Source: Cellvibrionales bacterium UBA1969
Lineage (GTDB): Bacteria; Pseudomonadota; Gammaproteobacteria; Pseudomonadales; UBA7434
Direction of reading: 5' to 3'
Length of the DNA: 18,917 bases
Assembly (NCBI GenBank): GCA_002339085.1
Contig: DDDX01000029.1
Span: 1 to 18,917 of the forward strand
In this document: positions 7,842 to 14,899 of the stretch, in pieces
Layout of the letters: the number at the start of each line of letters is the position of its first letter
Numbering within the stretch: the stretch's first letter is position 1
The notes under the pieces: generated by a model
Told to the model about the DNA's origin: nothing
Seen by the model: only the letters and a program-made list of their open reading frames with translations
Database searches by the model: none
Program-made: the position numbers and the translations under genes

Positions 7842-7870
7842 TTCAGGCAATAATGATTCCATCGTATAAT
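7842..7870 (+). promoter_or_regulatory. probable fabB promoter
   Basis: A perfect -10 box TATAAT (7865-7870) lies 17 bp after TTCAGG (7842-7847), a weak -35. Transcription would start near 7877, giving a leader of about 30 bases before the fabB ATG. The weak -35 fits dependence on an activator, perhaps through the adjacent palindrome. This would let fabB be transcribed separately from fabA. Confidence 0.55.
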
Positions 7871-7908
7871 TCCAGTTTAATCATTGAGTATCAGTAAAAG
7901 GATCATTC

Positions 7909-9126
7909 ATGAGAAGAATCGTTGTTTCAGGTATGGGTATCACTTCTTGTTTAGGGTCAACAACAGAGGCTGTTACAGCTGCCCTTAAACAAGGCCTTTC
8001 AGGCATTAAGTTTAACCCTACCTATGCAGAATTAGGTATGCGTAGCCATATTGCAGGGATGATCGACCTTGATCTCAGCGAGTTGATTGATCGAAAACTG
8101 TTGCGATTTATGGGTAGCGCAGCTGGCTTCGCCTATCTTTCAATGGCTGCCGCCATTGCCGATGCCGGTCTTGAGCCAGTCGAGCTATCTCATCCACGCA
8201 CCGGCATCATCGCAGGCTCAGGTGGCGCATCTTCAGCCAGTCAAGTCGCCGCGGCAGAAATCCTTCAACAACGGGGCATTAAACGTGTGGGGCCTTACCG
8301 CGTCACACAAACCATGGGCAGTACGGTATCCGCTTGTCTCGCCACAGCCTTTAAAATTAAAGGTATCAATTATTCTATTTCTTCTGCTTGCTCAACCAGT
8401 GCGCACTGCATTGGCAATGCAATGGAGCAAATTCAACTCGGTAAGCAAGATATTGTTTTTGCTGGCGGCGGTGAAGAAGAACATTGGACAATGAGCAGCC
8501 TTTTTGATGCCATGGGCGCATTATCATCAAAATACAACGATACGCCAGAATTGGCTTCTAGAGCGTATGACCGCGATCGAGACGGCTTTGTCATTGCCGG
8601 CGGCGGTGGCATGTTAGTGTTAGAAGAGCTGGAGCACGCAAAAGCCCGTGGTGCAAAAATTTATGCTGAACTGGTCGGTTATGGCGCGACTTCAGACGGT
8701 GCAGAAATGGTCGCACCCTCAGGAGAAGGAGCCGTTAGAGCCATGCAGTTAGCCAGCGCCAATCTCGACGGTAAGATTGACTATGTCAATGCACACGGCA
8801 CTAGCACCCCCGCGGGCGACATGGTCGAACTTGCCGCGATGAAAACGACTTTTGGTGAAAACATCCCCTCGATCAGCTCAACAAAGTCTTTATCTGGGCA
8901 TGCTCTGGGTGCCGCTGGCGTTCAAGAGGCGATTTACAGTTTACTGATGATACGAAACAATTTCATTGCAGGCTCTGCCAACATACATCAGCTTGACGAC
9001 GCTGCTAAGGGCTTACCGATTATTGAAAAAACCATTGAAGGGCTTGAATTAAATCGCGTCATGTCAAACAGCTTTGGTTTTGGCGGCACCAACGCCAGCT
9101 TAGTGTTTCAACGCTATGCAGGCTAA
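7909..9126 (+). CDS. fabB: 3-oxoacyl-ACP synthase I
   Basis: FabB is the condensing enzyme that elongates cis-3-decenoyl-ACP in unsaturated fatty acid synthesis and also elongates saturated chains. The 405 residues match the family (406 in E. coli). The Cys-His-His triad is visible: C161 in SISSACSTSAH, H296 in VNAHGTSTPAGD and H331 in STKSLSGHALGA, with the conserved lysine K326. The C-terminal NSFGFGGTNASLVF is also typical. Alignment with FabB rather than FabF is supported by the short N-terminus (MRRIVVSGMGITS) and the pairing with fabA. The ATG at 7909 has an AAAGGAT ribosome binding site. It converges on moeA with a gap of six bases and no visible terminator. Confidence 0.98.
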   Translation: MRRIVVSGMGITSCLGSTTEAVTAALKQGLSGIKFNPTYAELGMRSHIAGMIDLDLSELIDRKLLRFMGSAAGFAYLSMAAAIADAGLEPVELSHPRTGIIAGSGGASSASQVAAAEILQQRGIKRVGPYRVTQTMGSTVSACLATAFKIKGINYSISSACSTSAHCIGNAMEQIQLGKQDIVFAGGGEEEHWTMSSLFDAMGALSSKYNDTPELASRAYDRDRDGFVIAGGGGMLVLEELEHAKARGAKIYAELVGYGATSDGAEMVAPSGEGAVRAMQLASANLDGKIDYVNAHGTSTPAGDMVELAAMKTTFGENIPSISSTKSLSGHALGAAGVQEAIYSLLMIRNNFIAGSANIHQLDDAAKGLPIIEKTIEGLELNRVMSNSFGFGGTNASLVFQRYAG

Positions 9127-9132
9127 CAAAAG

Positions 9133-10371
9133 CTAAATCTTTAACTCACCAAAACATGATAGCGGTAAAATAGCGCAGTGATCACCTGCAGTTAATTTCT
9201 GGCCAGCCGCCATAGGGATTAAAATATTGGCTGCAGAGATCGATGTCAATACACCCGAGCTCTGATTATCAAACAAGTCAGCAATCAGTTGGCCATCTAC
9301 ATTAATACGAACAACACCCCGTAAAAAATCCAATCGCCGTCCGCGATTATACCGCTCAAAGTTCGCCATAGCTGAATAGCCTGTAAGGCTAGCAGTGGTA
9401 AGATCAATATCAACTAAATTGGCCAACCCCATAGATTTCAATAACCACGGCCTAACCAATAAATGAAACGTCACATAAGCAGACACTGGATTACCAGGCA
9501 AACCAAAAAAAGCTGTTCCTTGAATCTGGCCAAAGGCAACTGGCTTACCAGGCTTAATAGCTAACTTCCAGAAATCAATAGAGCCTAAGGCTTCAACCTG
9601 TTGACGAACATAATCTTCTTCGCCAACCGACATACCACCGGTCGTAATCACGCAATCAGCTTGCTCAGCAGCCTTTAGTAAAAATTGCGCTGTCGATGCC
9701 GCATCGTCAGGGCATCGGCCTAGATCAAGCGGGATAGCGCCGCATTCAGCTATTTTAGCGGCTAAGAAGTAACGGTTAGAATTGTATATTTGCCCAGGCT
9801 CAAGCGCCTGCTCAGGATCCTTAAGCTCATCACCGGTGGAAAAGAAAGCGACCGTTAGGGGCCGATAACATTGTAATTTGCTAACCCCGACCGAGGCTAA
9901 CAAACCAATATCTCCAGCACTGAGTCGATGCCCTTTAGCAACCACCTCTGACTGGCATCGTATATCTTGTCCAGCTAATCGAATGTGCTGGCCTAAAGAA
10001 GGTGTTTCAGTGAAAGTCACCTGATTACTTTCAACCAACGACTGACTGTCTTCTTGAAGTATGACGGCATCGGCGCCTGCAGGTATCATCGCACCAGTAA
10101 AAATTCGCGCTACCGACCCAGGCTCTAACGCACGGGCCAAATCCCCTGCGGCAATTCGCTGCGAAACGGTAAAGGTGTTACCCCGCATAAAATCTGCACA
10201 ACGAACGGCATAGCCATCCATAGCACTGTTATCAACCGATGGCACATCGATAGCGGCTATTTGCTGCGCGGCGGTTATAAGACCCAAGGCCTTATTCAGC
10301 GATATTGATTCAAACTCGGGCTCTAGCGTTTTAGCTAAGATCTGAGCAAGGCCTGCCTCGAATGCTATCAT
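9133..10371 (-). CDS. moeA: molybdopterin molybdenumtransferase
   Basis: MoeA inserts molybdenum into adenylylated molybdopterin, the last common step of molybdenum cofactor synthesis. The 412 residues match the family (about 411). The N-terminal domain has DVPSVDNSAMDGYAVR (42-57) with the conserved D52 and FTGAMIPAGADAV (91-103). The central MoCF-binding domain has FFSTGDEL (176-183), the TTGGMSVGEEDY loop (243-254) with D253, KPGKPVAFG (273-281) and GLPGNPVSAYVTF (290-302). The C-terminal beta-barrel domain follows. All key residues are intact. The start codon overlaps the moaB stop in an ATGA, indicating translational coupling. Molybdoenzymes and the other cofactor genes are outside the window. 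Confidence 0.97.
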   Translation of the reverse strand: MIAFEAGLAQILAKTLEPEFESISLNKALGLITAAQQIAAIDVPSVDNSAMDGYAVRCADFMRGNTFTVSQRIAAGDLARALEPGSVARIFTGAMIPAGADAVILQEDSQSLVESNQVTFTETPSLGQHIRLAGQDIRCQSEVVAKGHRLSAGDIGLLASVGVSKLQCYRPLTVAFFSTGDELKDPEQALEPGQIYNSNRYFLAAKIAECGAIPLDLGRCPDDAASTAQFLLKAAEQADCVITTGGMSVGEEDYVRQQVEALGSIDFWKLAIKPGKPVAFGQIQGTAFFGLPGNPVSAYVTFHLLVRPWLLKSMGLANLVDIDLTTASLTGYSAMANFERYNRGRRLDFLRGVVRINVDGQLIADLFDNQSSGVLTSISAANILIPMAAGQKLTAGDHCAILPLSCFGELKI

Positions 10372-10895
10372 TGATCGTTTTTTTGGTGCTGAAGCACGCC
10401 ATGGAAGTTACAGGGTCGATGGCGGCTGTCGAGCTGTTCAGACAAAATAGCATCCCATGCTAACTGACAAGCACCGGTTGAACCAGGCATAGCAAAAATC
10501 ACGGTATGGTTGGCGAAGCCTGCCAAGGCGCGCGATTGTATGGTAGATGTGCCAATATCGGCATAAGACAGCTGCCTAAACAGCTCACCAAAACCGTCAA
10601 TTTCTTTATCGAACAAGGGGCTGATTGCCTCGGGAGTGGAATCACGGCCACTAAAACCGGTACCGCCGGTAATCAACACCGCATCGACCGATTTTTCAGC
10701 AATCCACGCTGAGATAGTGGCCCGAATAGCGTAGATATCGTCTTTAACAATATTACGTTGGAATAAATGATGGCCTGCTGCCGTGATCGAATCGACTAAA
10801 TAATCACCTGAAGTGTCATTTTTGTCGGTTCGCGTGTCAGAGACCGTTAATACAGACAAGGTTAAGGGCTGAAAAGTAGCGGAAGCTTTAGACAT
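10368..10895 (-). CDS. moaB: molybdenum cofactor biosynthesis protein B (molybdopterin adenylyltransferase family)
   Basis: This MoaB/MogA-family protein has 175 residues (E. coli MoaB has 170). Members bind molybdopterin, and many adenylylate it as the activated substrate of MoeA. Visible motifs are the N-terminal SVLTVSDTR strand and loop (14-22), ITGGTGFSGRDSTPEA (75-90) with the MPT-binding glycines and aspartate, and MPGSTGA (136-142). The full set of motifs and the tight coupling to moeA suggest the adenylyltransferase role here, but no mogA is in view for comparison. It is the first gene of the leftward moaB-moeA pair and is divergent from rpsT across 184 bp. Confidence 0.94.
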   Translation of the reverse strand: MSKASATFQPLTLSVLTVSDTRTDKNDTSGDYLVDSITAAGHHLFQRNIVKDDIYAIRATISAWIAEKSVDAVLITGGTGFSGRDSTPEAISPLFDKEIDGFGELFRQLSYADIGTSTIQSRALAGFANHTVIFAMPGSTGACQLAWDAILSEQLDSRHRPCNFHGVLQHQKNDQ

Positions 10896-11004
10896 AGATG
10901 CGCGTTTTACCTGTTTTTATGAGTGAGACCAGTTAAAAACACCTTTTATTGTCAAATACTGCAATTTCGGGTGGTTTTCTCTATTCTCACTGTTTATACA
11001 GCTA

Positions 11005-11033
11005 TTGACAATCACCTTACAACTCTGAATAAT
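11005..11033 (+). promoter_or_regulatory. strong rpsT promoter with GC-rich discriminator
   Basis: A perfect TTGACA (11005-11010) is followed after 17 bp by AATAAT (11028-11033), five of six -10 positions. The next bases, CGGCGGCC (11034-11041), form a strongly GC-rich discriminator, the feature associated with growth-rate and ppGpp (stringent) control of ribosomal promoters. Transcription would start near 11040, leaving a leader of about 40 bases. Confidence 0.75.
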
Positions 11034-11079
11034 CGGCGGCCTTAAATTTAAGCCTTAATATGTACTATTGGAGATAATC

Positions 11080-11346
11080 TTGGCCAATTCGCCCCAATCA
11101 AAAAAACGCGCGCGACAAGCTGAAAAACGTCGTAATCACAATGCAAGTATGCGATCTATGGTACGTACTTATTTAAAACGCGTTATTGCTGCCATAAGCA
11201 GCGGTGATGCTAGCGCGGCTCAAGCCGCTTATAACGATGCTGTTCCGGTTATTGACCGCATGGCCGATAAAGGCGTTATTCACAAGAACAAAGCCGCACG
11301 CCATAAATCACGCCTTAATGCCCAGGTCAAAGCCCTCGCCAGCTAA
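11080..11346 (+). CDS. rpsT: 30S ribosomal protein S20 (TTG start)
   Basis: S20 binds 16S rRNA early in 30S assembly. From the TTG at 11080 the protein has 88 residues and begins MANSPQSKKRARQAEKRRN, the family N-terminus, followed by HNASMRSMVRTYLKRV and KGVIHKNKAARHKSRLNAQ. An upstream in-frame TTG at 11068 would add four residues (giving MEIIL before the normal ANS), but it overlaps the GGAG ribosome binding site at 11070-11073, which sits six bases before 11080. A UUG start is known for E. coli rpsT and contributes to its low translation and autoregulation. It is monocistronic, with its own strong promoter and a strong terminator at 11391. Confidence 0.96.
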   Translation: MANSPQSKKRARQAEKRRNHNASMRSMVRTYLKRVIAAISSGDASAAQAAYNDAVPVIDRMADKGVIHKNKAARHKSRLNAQVKALAS

Positions 11347-11390
11347 ATCACCTTGTTATATTTTAAATTATTGATTTATATAATTTTTTT

Positions 11391-11420
11391 AAAAAGCAGG
11401 CGTCTAGTCGTCTGCTTTTT
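11391..11420 (+). terminator. intrinsic terminator after rpsT
   Basis: The stem pairs 11391-11402 with 11409-11420 (AAAAAGCAGGCG against CGTCTGCTTTTT, one G-T pair) with a six-base loop, and is followed by ATTTG. The A run on one side and the T run on the other would let it work in both directions. It lies 45 bases after the rpsT stop. Confidence 0.88.
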
Positions 11421-11589
11421 ATTTGTGACCGCTCAGCGCTGACTTAAGCAACGATAAGCCGTTATCCCTTCTACCTTTTATTTTTACTAGCTCCTTCTAT
11501 CAAAAAGATACACTACCACCTTGGGTAAAGTAGCAATTTTGGTCCTATATACAATCAACTCGCTCCCAATGAGCTACCGTGAGAATAAA

Positions 11590-11663
11590 TACCCCTTAAA
11601 AAACCGATGAATCCTTGTCTCAACCGGCAAGATAGCTTATTATTCGCGCCCTTTTTAGGGGTA
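11590..11663. repeat. imperfect inverted repeat around the rplU promoter
   Basis: TACCCCT then, after one bulged T, AAAAA (11590-11602) is complementary to TTTTTAGGGGTA (11652-11663). That gives 12 base pairs with a single bulge, flanking about 49 bases that contain the rplU promoter. The right arm would be the first bases of the rplU transcript, since the start is predicted near 11650. The left arm lies upstream of the -35. Its role is unknown. Confidence 0.4.
11615..11643 (+). promoter_or_regulatory. probable rplU-rpmA promoter
   Basis: TTGTCT (11615-11620) and TATTAT (11638-11643) are separated by 17 bp and are followed by the GC-rich discriminator TCGCGCC. This resembles the rpsT promoter and suggests shared stringent control. 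Transcription would start near 11650, leaving about 125 bases of leader. Confidence 0.6.
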
Positions 11664-11775
11664 ATTGATTTGCCCTTTATATCGAGCTAATAAGGCTCAT
11701 TACCGTTGCCAAATTCGCCAATAAAAATAGCGCGTTAACCCAAAAGCCAAGTTTGGCCACAATACGGAGAAAATT

Positions 11776-12087
11776 ATGTACGCAGTTGTTGAAAGTGGTG
11801 GTAAACAGCACCGAGTCATTGAAGGTGAAACCCTCAAAGTCGAAAAACTTGACCTTGCCACTGGCGAGTCACTCAATATCGATCAAGTCCTGATGGTTGG
11901 TGAAGGTGAATCAGTAAAAATTGGTGCGCCTTATGTCGCTGGAAGCTCTGTTACTGCTGAGGTTGTGTCACACGGCCGTCATGAAAAAGTAACTATTGTT
12001 AAGTTTCGTCGACGCAAGCATCACCGAAAACAGATGGGCCATCGACAGTGGTACACCGAACTAAAGATCACCAGCATTGCTGGCTAA
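11776..12087 (+). CDS. rplU: 50S ribosomal protein L21
   Basis: L21 is a 23S rRNA-binding protein of the large subunit. The 103 residues equal the E. coli length. The N-terminal MYAVVESGGKQHRVIEGE, the central DQVLMVGEGESVKIGAPYV and the basic C-terminal KFRRRKHHRKQMGHRQ followed by KITSIAG are family signatures. The ATG at 11776 has GGAG six bases upstream. It precedes rpmA by 44 bp in the conserved rplU-rpmA pair. Confidence 0.98.
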   Translation: MYAVVESGGKQHRVIEGETLKVEKLDLATGESLNIDQVLMVGEGESVKIGAPYVAGSSVTAEVVSHGRHEKVTIVKFRRRKHHRKQMGHRQWYTELKITSIAG

Positions 12088-12131
12088 GGTTTTCAATCAA
12101 CTAACAGATTAGATAAATTTTGGAGTAAATC

Positions 12132-12386
12132 ATGGCGCATAAAAAAGCTGGTGGTAGTACGCGTAACGGACGCGATTCAGAGTCAAAACGATTAGGTGTT
12201 AAATGTTTTGGTGGCGAGGCCGTCAAAGCTGGCAACATTATTATTCGTCAGCGCGGCACTAAAGTGCACCCTGGTGTCAATGTTGGAATGGGTAAAGATC
12301 ATACTCTCTTTGCAACGGGTGATGGCTTCATTAAGTTTGAACAGAAAGGCCCAAAAAATCGAAAATACGTTAACGTGGTTTCGTAA
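12132..12386 (+). CDS. rpmA: 50S ribosomal protein L27
   Basis: L27 extends its N-terminal tail toward the peptidyl-transferase centre. The 84 residues match the family (85). The MAHKKAGGSTRNGRDSESK start, LGVKCFGGEAVKAGNIIIRQ and RGTKVHPGVNVGMGKDHTL are diagnostic. The N-terminus begins directly with AHKK, so there is no cleavable extension of the kind seen in Firmicutes. TTGGAGT upstream provides the ribosome binding site. It is followed by a strong terminator, so the transcript is probably bicistronic with rplU. Confidence 0.98.
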   Translation: MAHKKAGGSTRNGRDSESKRLGVKCFGGEAVKAGNIIIRQRGTKVHPGVNVGMGKDHTLFATGDGFIKFEQKGPKNRKYVNVVS

Positions 12387-12406
12387 ACACGGCTTTTATG
12401 AACCCC

Positions 12407-12435
12407 AAAGCCCTGTCTTACGACGGGGCTTTTTT
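12407..12435 (+). terminator. intrinsic terminator after rpmA
   Basis: The stem pairs 12407-12417 with 12422-12432 (AAAGCCCTGTC against GACGGGGCTTT, one G-T pair) around a TTAC tetraloop, running into a six-T tract. It lies 20 bases after the rpmA stop and separates rplU-rpmA from obgE, which must rely on readthrough or its own promoter in the 70 bases that follow. Confidence 0.9.
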
Positions 12436-12506
12436 GTATCGGCACTACGTTTAAACGGAAACAATATATTCAGTTACTGTTGGCCAACTATTAAATAGGC
12501 ACAACC

Positions 12507-13706
12507 ATGAAATTTGTTGATGAAGCAATTATTTCAGTGACAGCAGGCAAAGGTGGTAAAGGTGGCCTTAGCTTTCGCCGTGAAAAATATATCCCTCGAG
12601 GCGGGCCAGATGGCGGCGACGGCGGCGATGGCGGCAGTGTCTATTTACAGGCTGACGAATCACTCAATACATTGATTGATTTTCGCTACCAACCCCGTTA
12701 TGCGGCTGAATCCGGCCAAAGCGGACAACCTAAAAACTGCACGGGCCATGCAGGCGCTGATAAAACCTTAATGGTACCTGTCGGCACCACGGTAATCGAC
12801 GAAGCTACCGATGAAACGCTCGGAGATCTATTAAATATTGGGGATCGGCTCAAAGTTGCCCAAGGTGGATTTCACGGTCTGGGTAATACGCGCTTCAAGT
12901 CAAGCACCAACCGTGCGCCTAGGCAAACCACCCCTGGTTCAGCCGGTGAATCTCGCCGGTTACGCTTAGAGTTAAAGGTACTTGCCGACGTTGGCTTACT
13001 GGGTATGCCCAACGCAGGTAAGTCAAGTTTAATCACTGCTATCTCGGCGGCCAAACCTAAAATCGCTGACTATCCGTTTACGACTTTAGTGCCAAATTTA
13101 GGGGTCGTTAGCCTTGAAGCCTATCGCAGTTTTGTTATGGCCGACATCCCAGGTTTGATCCCTGGTGCCGCCGAAGGGGCGGGTTTAGGTATTCGGTTTT
13201 TAAAACATTTAACGCGCACCCGTTTACTGCTGCATTTAGTTGATGTTATGCCACTCGACACAGCAGACCCTATCGATGCCGTTGATCTATTAGACGATGA
13301 GCTCGCAGCTTTTAGTCAATCACTAGCAAATAGACCTCGTTGGCTAGTGCTCAATAAGATTGACTTACTAAGCGAACAACAACTGTCTGATTTATTGGCC
13401 AGAGTAGCGATTGAGCTGCCGCAATACAACCGCGTATATGCCATCTCAACGGTTGCCAAACGCGGTCTCAAAGAGCTAACTGGCGAAATCATGAAAAGCC
13501 TAGAACAGCTATGGCAAGACGAGCAAGACGAACCGGAAAACTCATTAAAAGAGCTCGAAATACAACAGGCCATGCAACAAGAAGGTCGAAACAGTATTGC
13601 CGAACTGGCTGAAAGACGAGCAGAACAACGTCCCGAAAGTGCCTCATCAGCCGACCAAATCGACGATGATGACAGCGACGTAGAAGTTGAATACACTAAG
13701 GAATAA
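12507..13706 (+). CDS. obgE: Obg-family GTPase
   Basis: ObgE (CgtA) is an essential GTPase acting in 50S assembly, the stringent response and chromosome segregation. The glycine-rich Obg fold spans residues 1-158 (KGGKGGLSFRREKYIPRGG, GGDGGDGG). The G domain follows, with Walker A GMPNAGKS (166-173), the switch I TT pair after DYPF (192-193), G3 DIPGL (213-217) and G4 NKID (283-286). The C-terminus is a variable tail that becomes strongly acidic (IDDDDSDVEVEY). The 399 residues are close to E. coli (390). The ATG at 12507 has only a weak TAGG ribosome binding site. Its own promoter is not clear, although TATATT (12465-12470) and a CGTTTAAACG palindrome (12448-12457) lie upstream. proB follows after 49 bp. 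Confidence 0.97.
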   Translation: MKFVDEAIISVTAGKGGKGGLSFRREKYIPRGGPDGGDGGDGGSVYLQADESLNTLIDFRYQPRYAAESGQSGQPKNCTGHAGADKTLMVPVGTTVIDEATDETLGDLLNIGDRLKVAQGGFHGLGNTRFKSSTNRAPRQTTPGSAGESRRLRLELKVLADVGLLGMPNAGKSSLITAISAAKPKIADYPFTTLVPNLGVVSLEAYRSFVMADIPGLIPGAAEGAGLGIRFLKHLTRTRLLLHLVDVMPLDTADPIDAVDLLDDELAAFSQSLANRPRWLVLNKIDLLSEQQLSDLLARVAIELPQYNRVYAISTVAKRGLKELTGEIMKSLEQLWQDEQDEPENSLKELEIQQAMQQEGRNSIAELAERRAEQRPESASSADQIDDDDSDVEVEYTKE

Positions 13707-13755
13707 ACACGGTGAGCTTGCGTAGTGAAGCATAAAATTAACCTCTAATCGTGAA

Positions 13756-14889
13756 ATGAGCCGGACCATGACATCAACAATTACAGACAAAAAAACCTGC
13801 TGGGTCATTAAGATTGGCAGTGCACTGCTGACTGGTAATGGACAAGGTTTAGCAGTGGACGCTCTCGATCACTGGGTCGATCAGATCGCTAAATTAAAAG
13901 CTATGAACTATGACATCGTCATTGTCTCTTCAGGCTCGGTTGCTGAAGGCATGACTCGGCTTGGCCTTCAACAACGTCCTACCGCGCTTCATCAACTACA
14001 AGCTGCCGCAGCGATCGGCCAAGCTGGCTTAATTCAAGCCTATGAAACACGCTTTAAAAAGTTTGATTTACTAACCGCGCAAATTTTATTAGTGCACGAC
14101 GACTTATCTTCACGCACTCGCTACCTTAATGCCAGACAAACACTGCAAAGTCTACTCGAGTCCAATGTTATTCCTATCGTCAATGAGAATGATACTGTAG
14201 CAACCGATGAAATCCGTTTTGGCGACAATGACACCTTAGCCGGCCAGGTTGCCAATTTGGTCGACGCTGATCGCTTATTAATTCTAACTGATCAGCAAGG
14301 CGTGTTTACCAAAGATCCTAGGAAGCATCGTGACGCCACATTGATTCAAGCGTGTGATGTGAATGACAAGACACTCGATGCAGTCGCAAGTGATAGCAGC
14401 GGTAATCTAGGTCGCGGCGGCATGAGCACTAAAATAAAAGCCGCGCGTTTAGCGGCTCGCTCAGGTGCAGACACCGTTATTGCTGATGGATTAACCAATG
14501 ATATCATTACTCAATTAGCTGCTAATGAACCACTTGGCACACGGCTAAGCAGTGCAGATAGCCCTATAAGTCAACGAAAACAGTGGCTCTCAGGCAGTGT
14601 GGCAAGCTGTGGGAGATTGATTATCGATCAAGGCGCAGAAAAGAAACTGTTAGAATCAGGCAGCAGCTTATTACCGATCGGTGTAACTGCAGTCAACGGA
14701 GAGTTTTCTAGAGGTGATTTGGTTAGCTGTGTTAGCACTGACGGGCGAGAAGTGGCGCGCGGCTTAACAAACTACACGAGCGAAGAAGCTAATAAAATTA
14801 TCGGCCAAGCCAGTGATCAACTCAGCGAACTGTTAGGCTACGGTGGTGATAAAGAAATAATACATCGCGATAATCTAGTTTTGGTTTAA
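13756..14889 (+). CDS. proB: glutamate 5-kinase
   Basis: ProB phosphorylates glutamate in the first step of proline synthesis and is usually feedback-inhibited by proline. The amino-acid-kinase domain (about 14-260) shows VIKIGSALLT (17-26), VSSGSVAEG (57-65), NENDTVATDE (143-152), FGDNDTLAG (155-163), LTDQQGVFTKDP (177-188) and GRGGMSTK (219-226). A C-terminal PUA domain (about 283-363) includes GSSLLPIGV (302-310). The 377 residues match full-length kinase-PUA enzymes (367 in E. coli). The start at 13756 is the outermost ATG; an in-frame ATG at 13768 is an equally credible start and is closer to the family N-terminus. It lies 49 bp after obgE, a common gammaproteobacterial pairing, and converges on the F420 operon with a 10-bp gap. 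Confidence 0.96.
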   Translation: MSRTMTSTITDKKTCWVIKIGSALLTGNGQGLAVDALDHWVDQIAKLKAMNYDIVIVSSGSVAEGMTRLGLQQRPTALHQLQAAAAIGQAGLIQAYETRFKKFDLLTAQILLVHDDLSSRTRYLNARQTLQSLLESNVIPIVNENDTVATDEIRFGDNDTLAGQVANLVDADRLLILTDQQGVFTKDPRKHRDATLIQACDVNDKTLDAVASDSSGNLGRGGMSTKIKAARLAARSGADTVIADGLTNDIITQLAANEPLGTRLSSADSPISQRKQWLSGSVASCGRLIIDQGAEKKLLESGSSLLPIGVTAVNGEFSRGDLVSCVSTDGREVARGLTNYTSEEANKIIGQASDQLSELLGYGGDKEIIHRDNLVLV

Positions 14890-14899
14890 TACAAAAAAC

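Larger units (their letters stand above)
11421..11775. other. non-coding region between the rpsT terminator and rplU
   Basis: About 355 bases without a credible coding region on either strand. The right half holds a predicted rplU promoter (11615-11643), a long-arm inverted repeat (11590-11663) and a leader of about 125 bases with small hairpins, for example CCCT/AGGG at 11649-11660 and GAGC/GCTC around 11684-11698. The left half (11421-11589) has no gene or strong motif, apart from a short D-arm-like stretch on the minus strand near 11557-11580 that does not fold into a full tRNA. In many gammaproteobacteria a divergent ispB starts here, so this may be what remains after rearrangement (inference). 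Confidence 0.6.

Noticed and set aside
11068..11079. TTG at 11068 as the start of rpsT.
   Set aside because: It overlaps the GGAG ribosome binding site and adds four residues not found in S20. The TTG at 11080 fits spacing and homology.
11555..11582. On the minus strand, GGTAGCTCATTGGGAGCGAG resembles a tRNA D arm.
   Set aside because: No matching acceptor stem, anticodon arm or T arm with the GGTTC-type sequence follows at the right distances. Probably chance or a very decayed remnant.
12196..12498. 100-codon frame overlapping rpmA and running through its terminator.
   Set aside because: It is out of frame with rpmA, translates the terminator hairpin and resembles no family.
13316..13696. 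126-codon minus-strand frame, Ser/Cys-rich, over the 3' part of obgE.
   Set aside because: The composition is the antisense of the Glu/Asp/Gln-rich obgE tail; there is no independent support.
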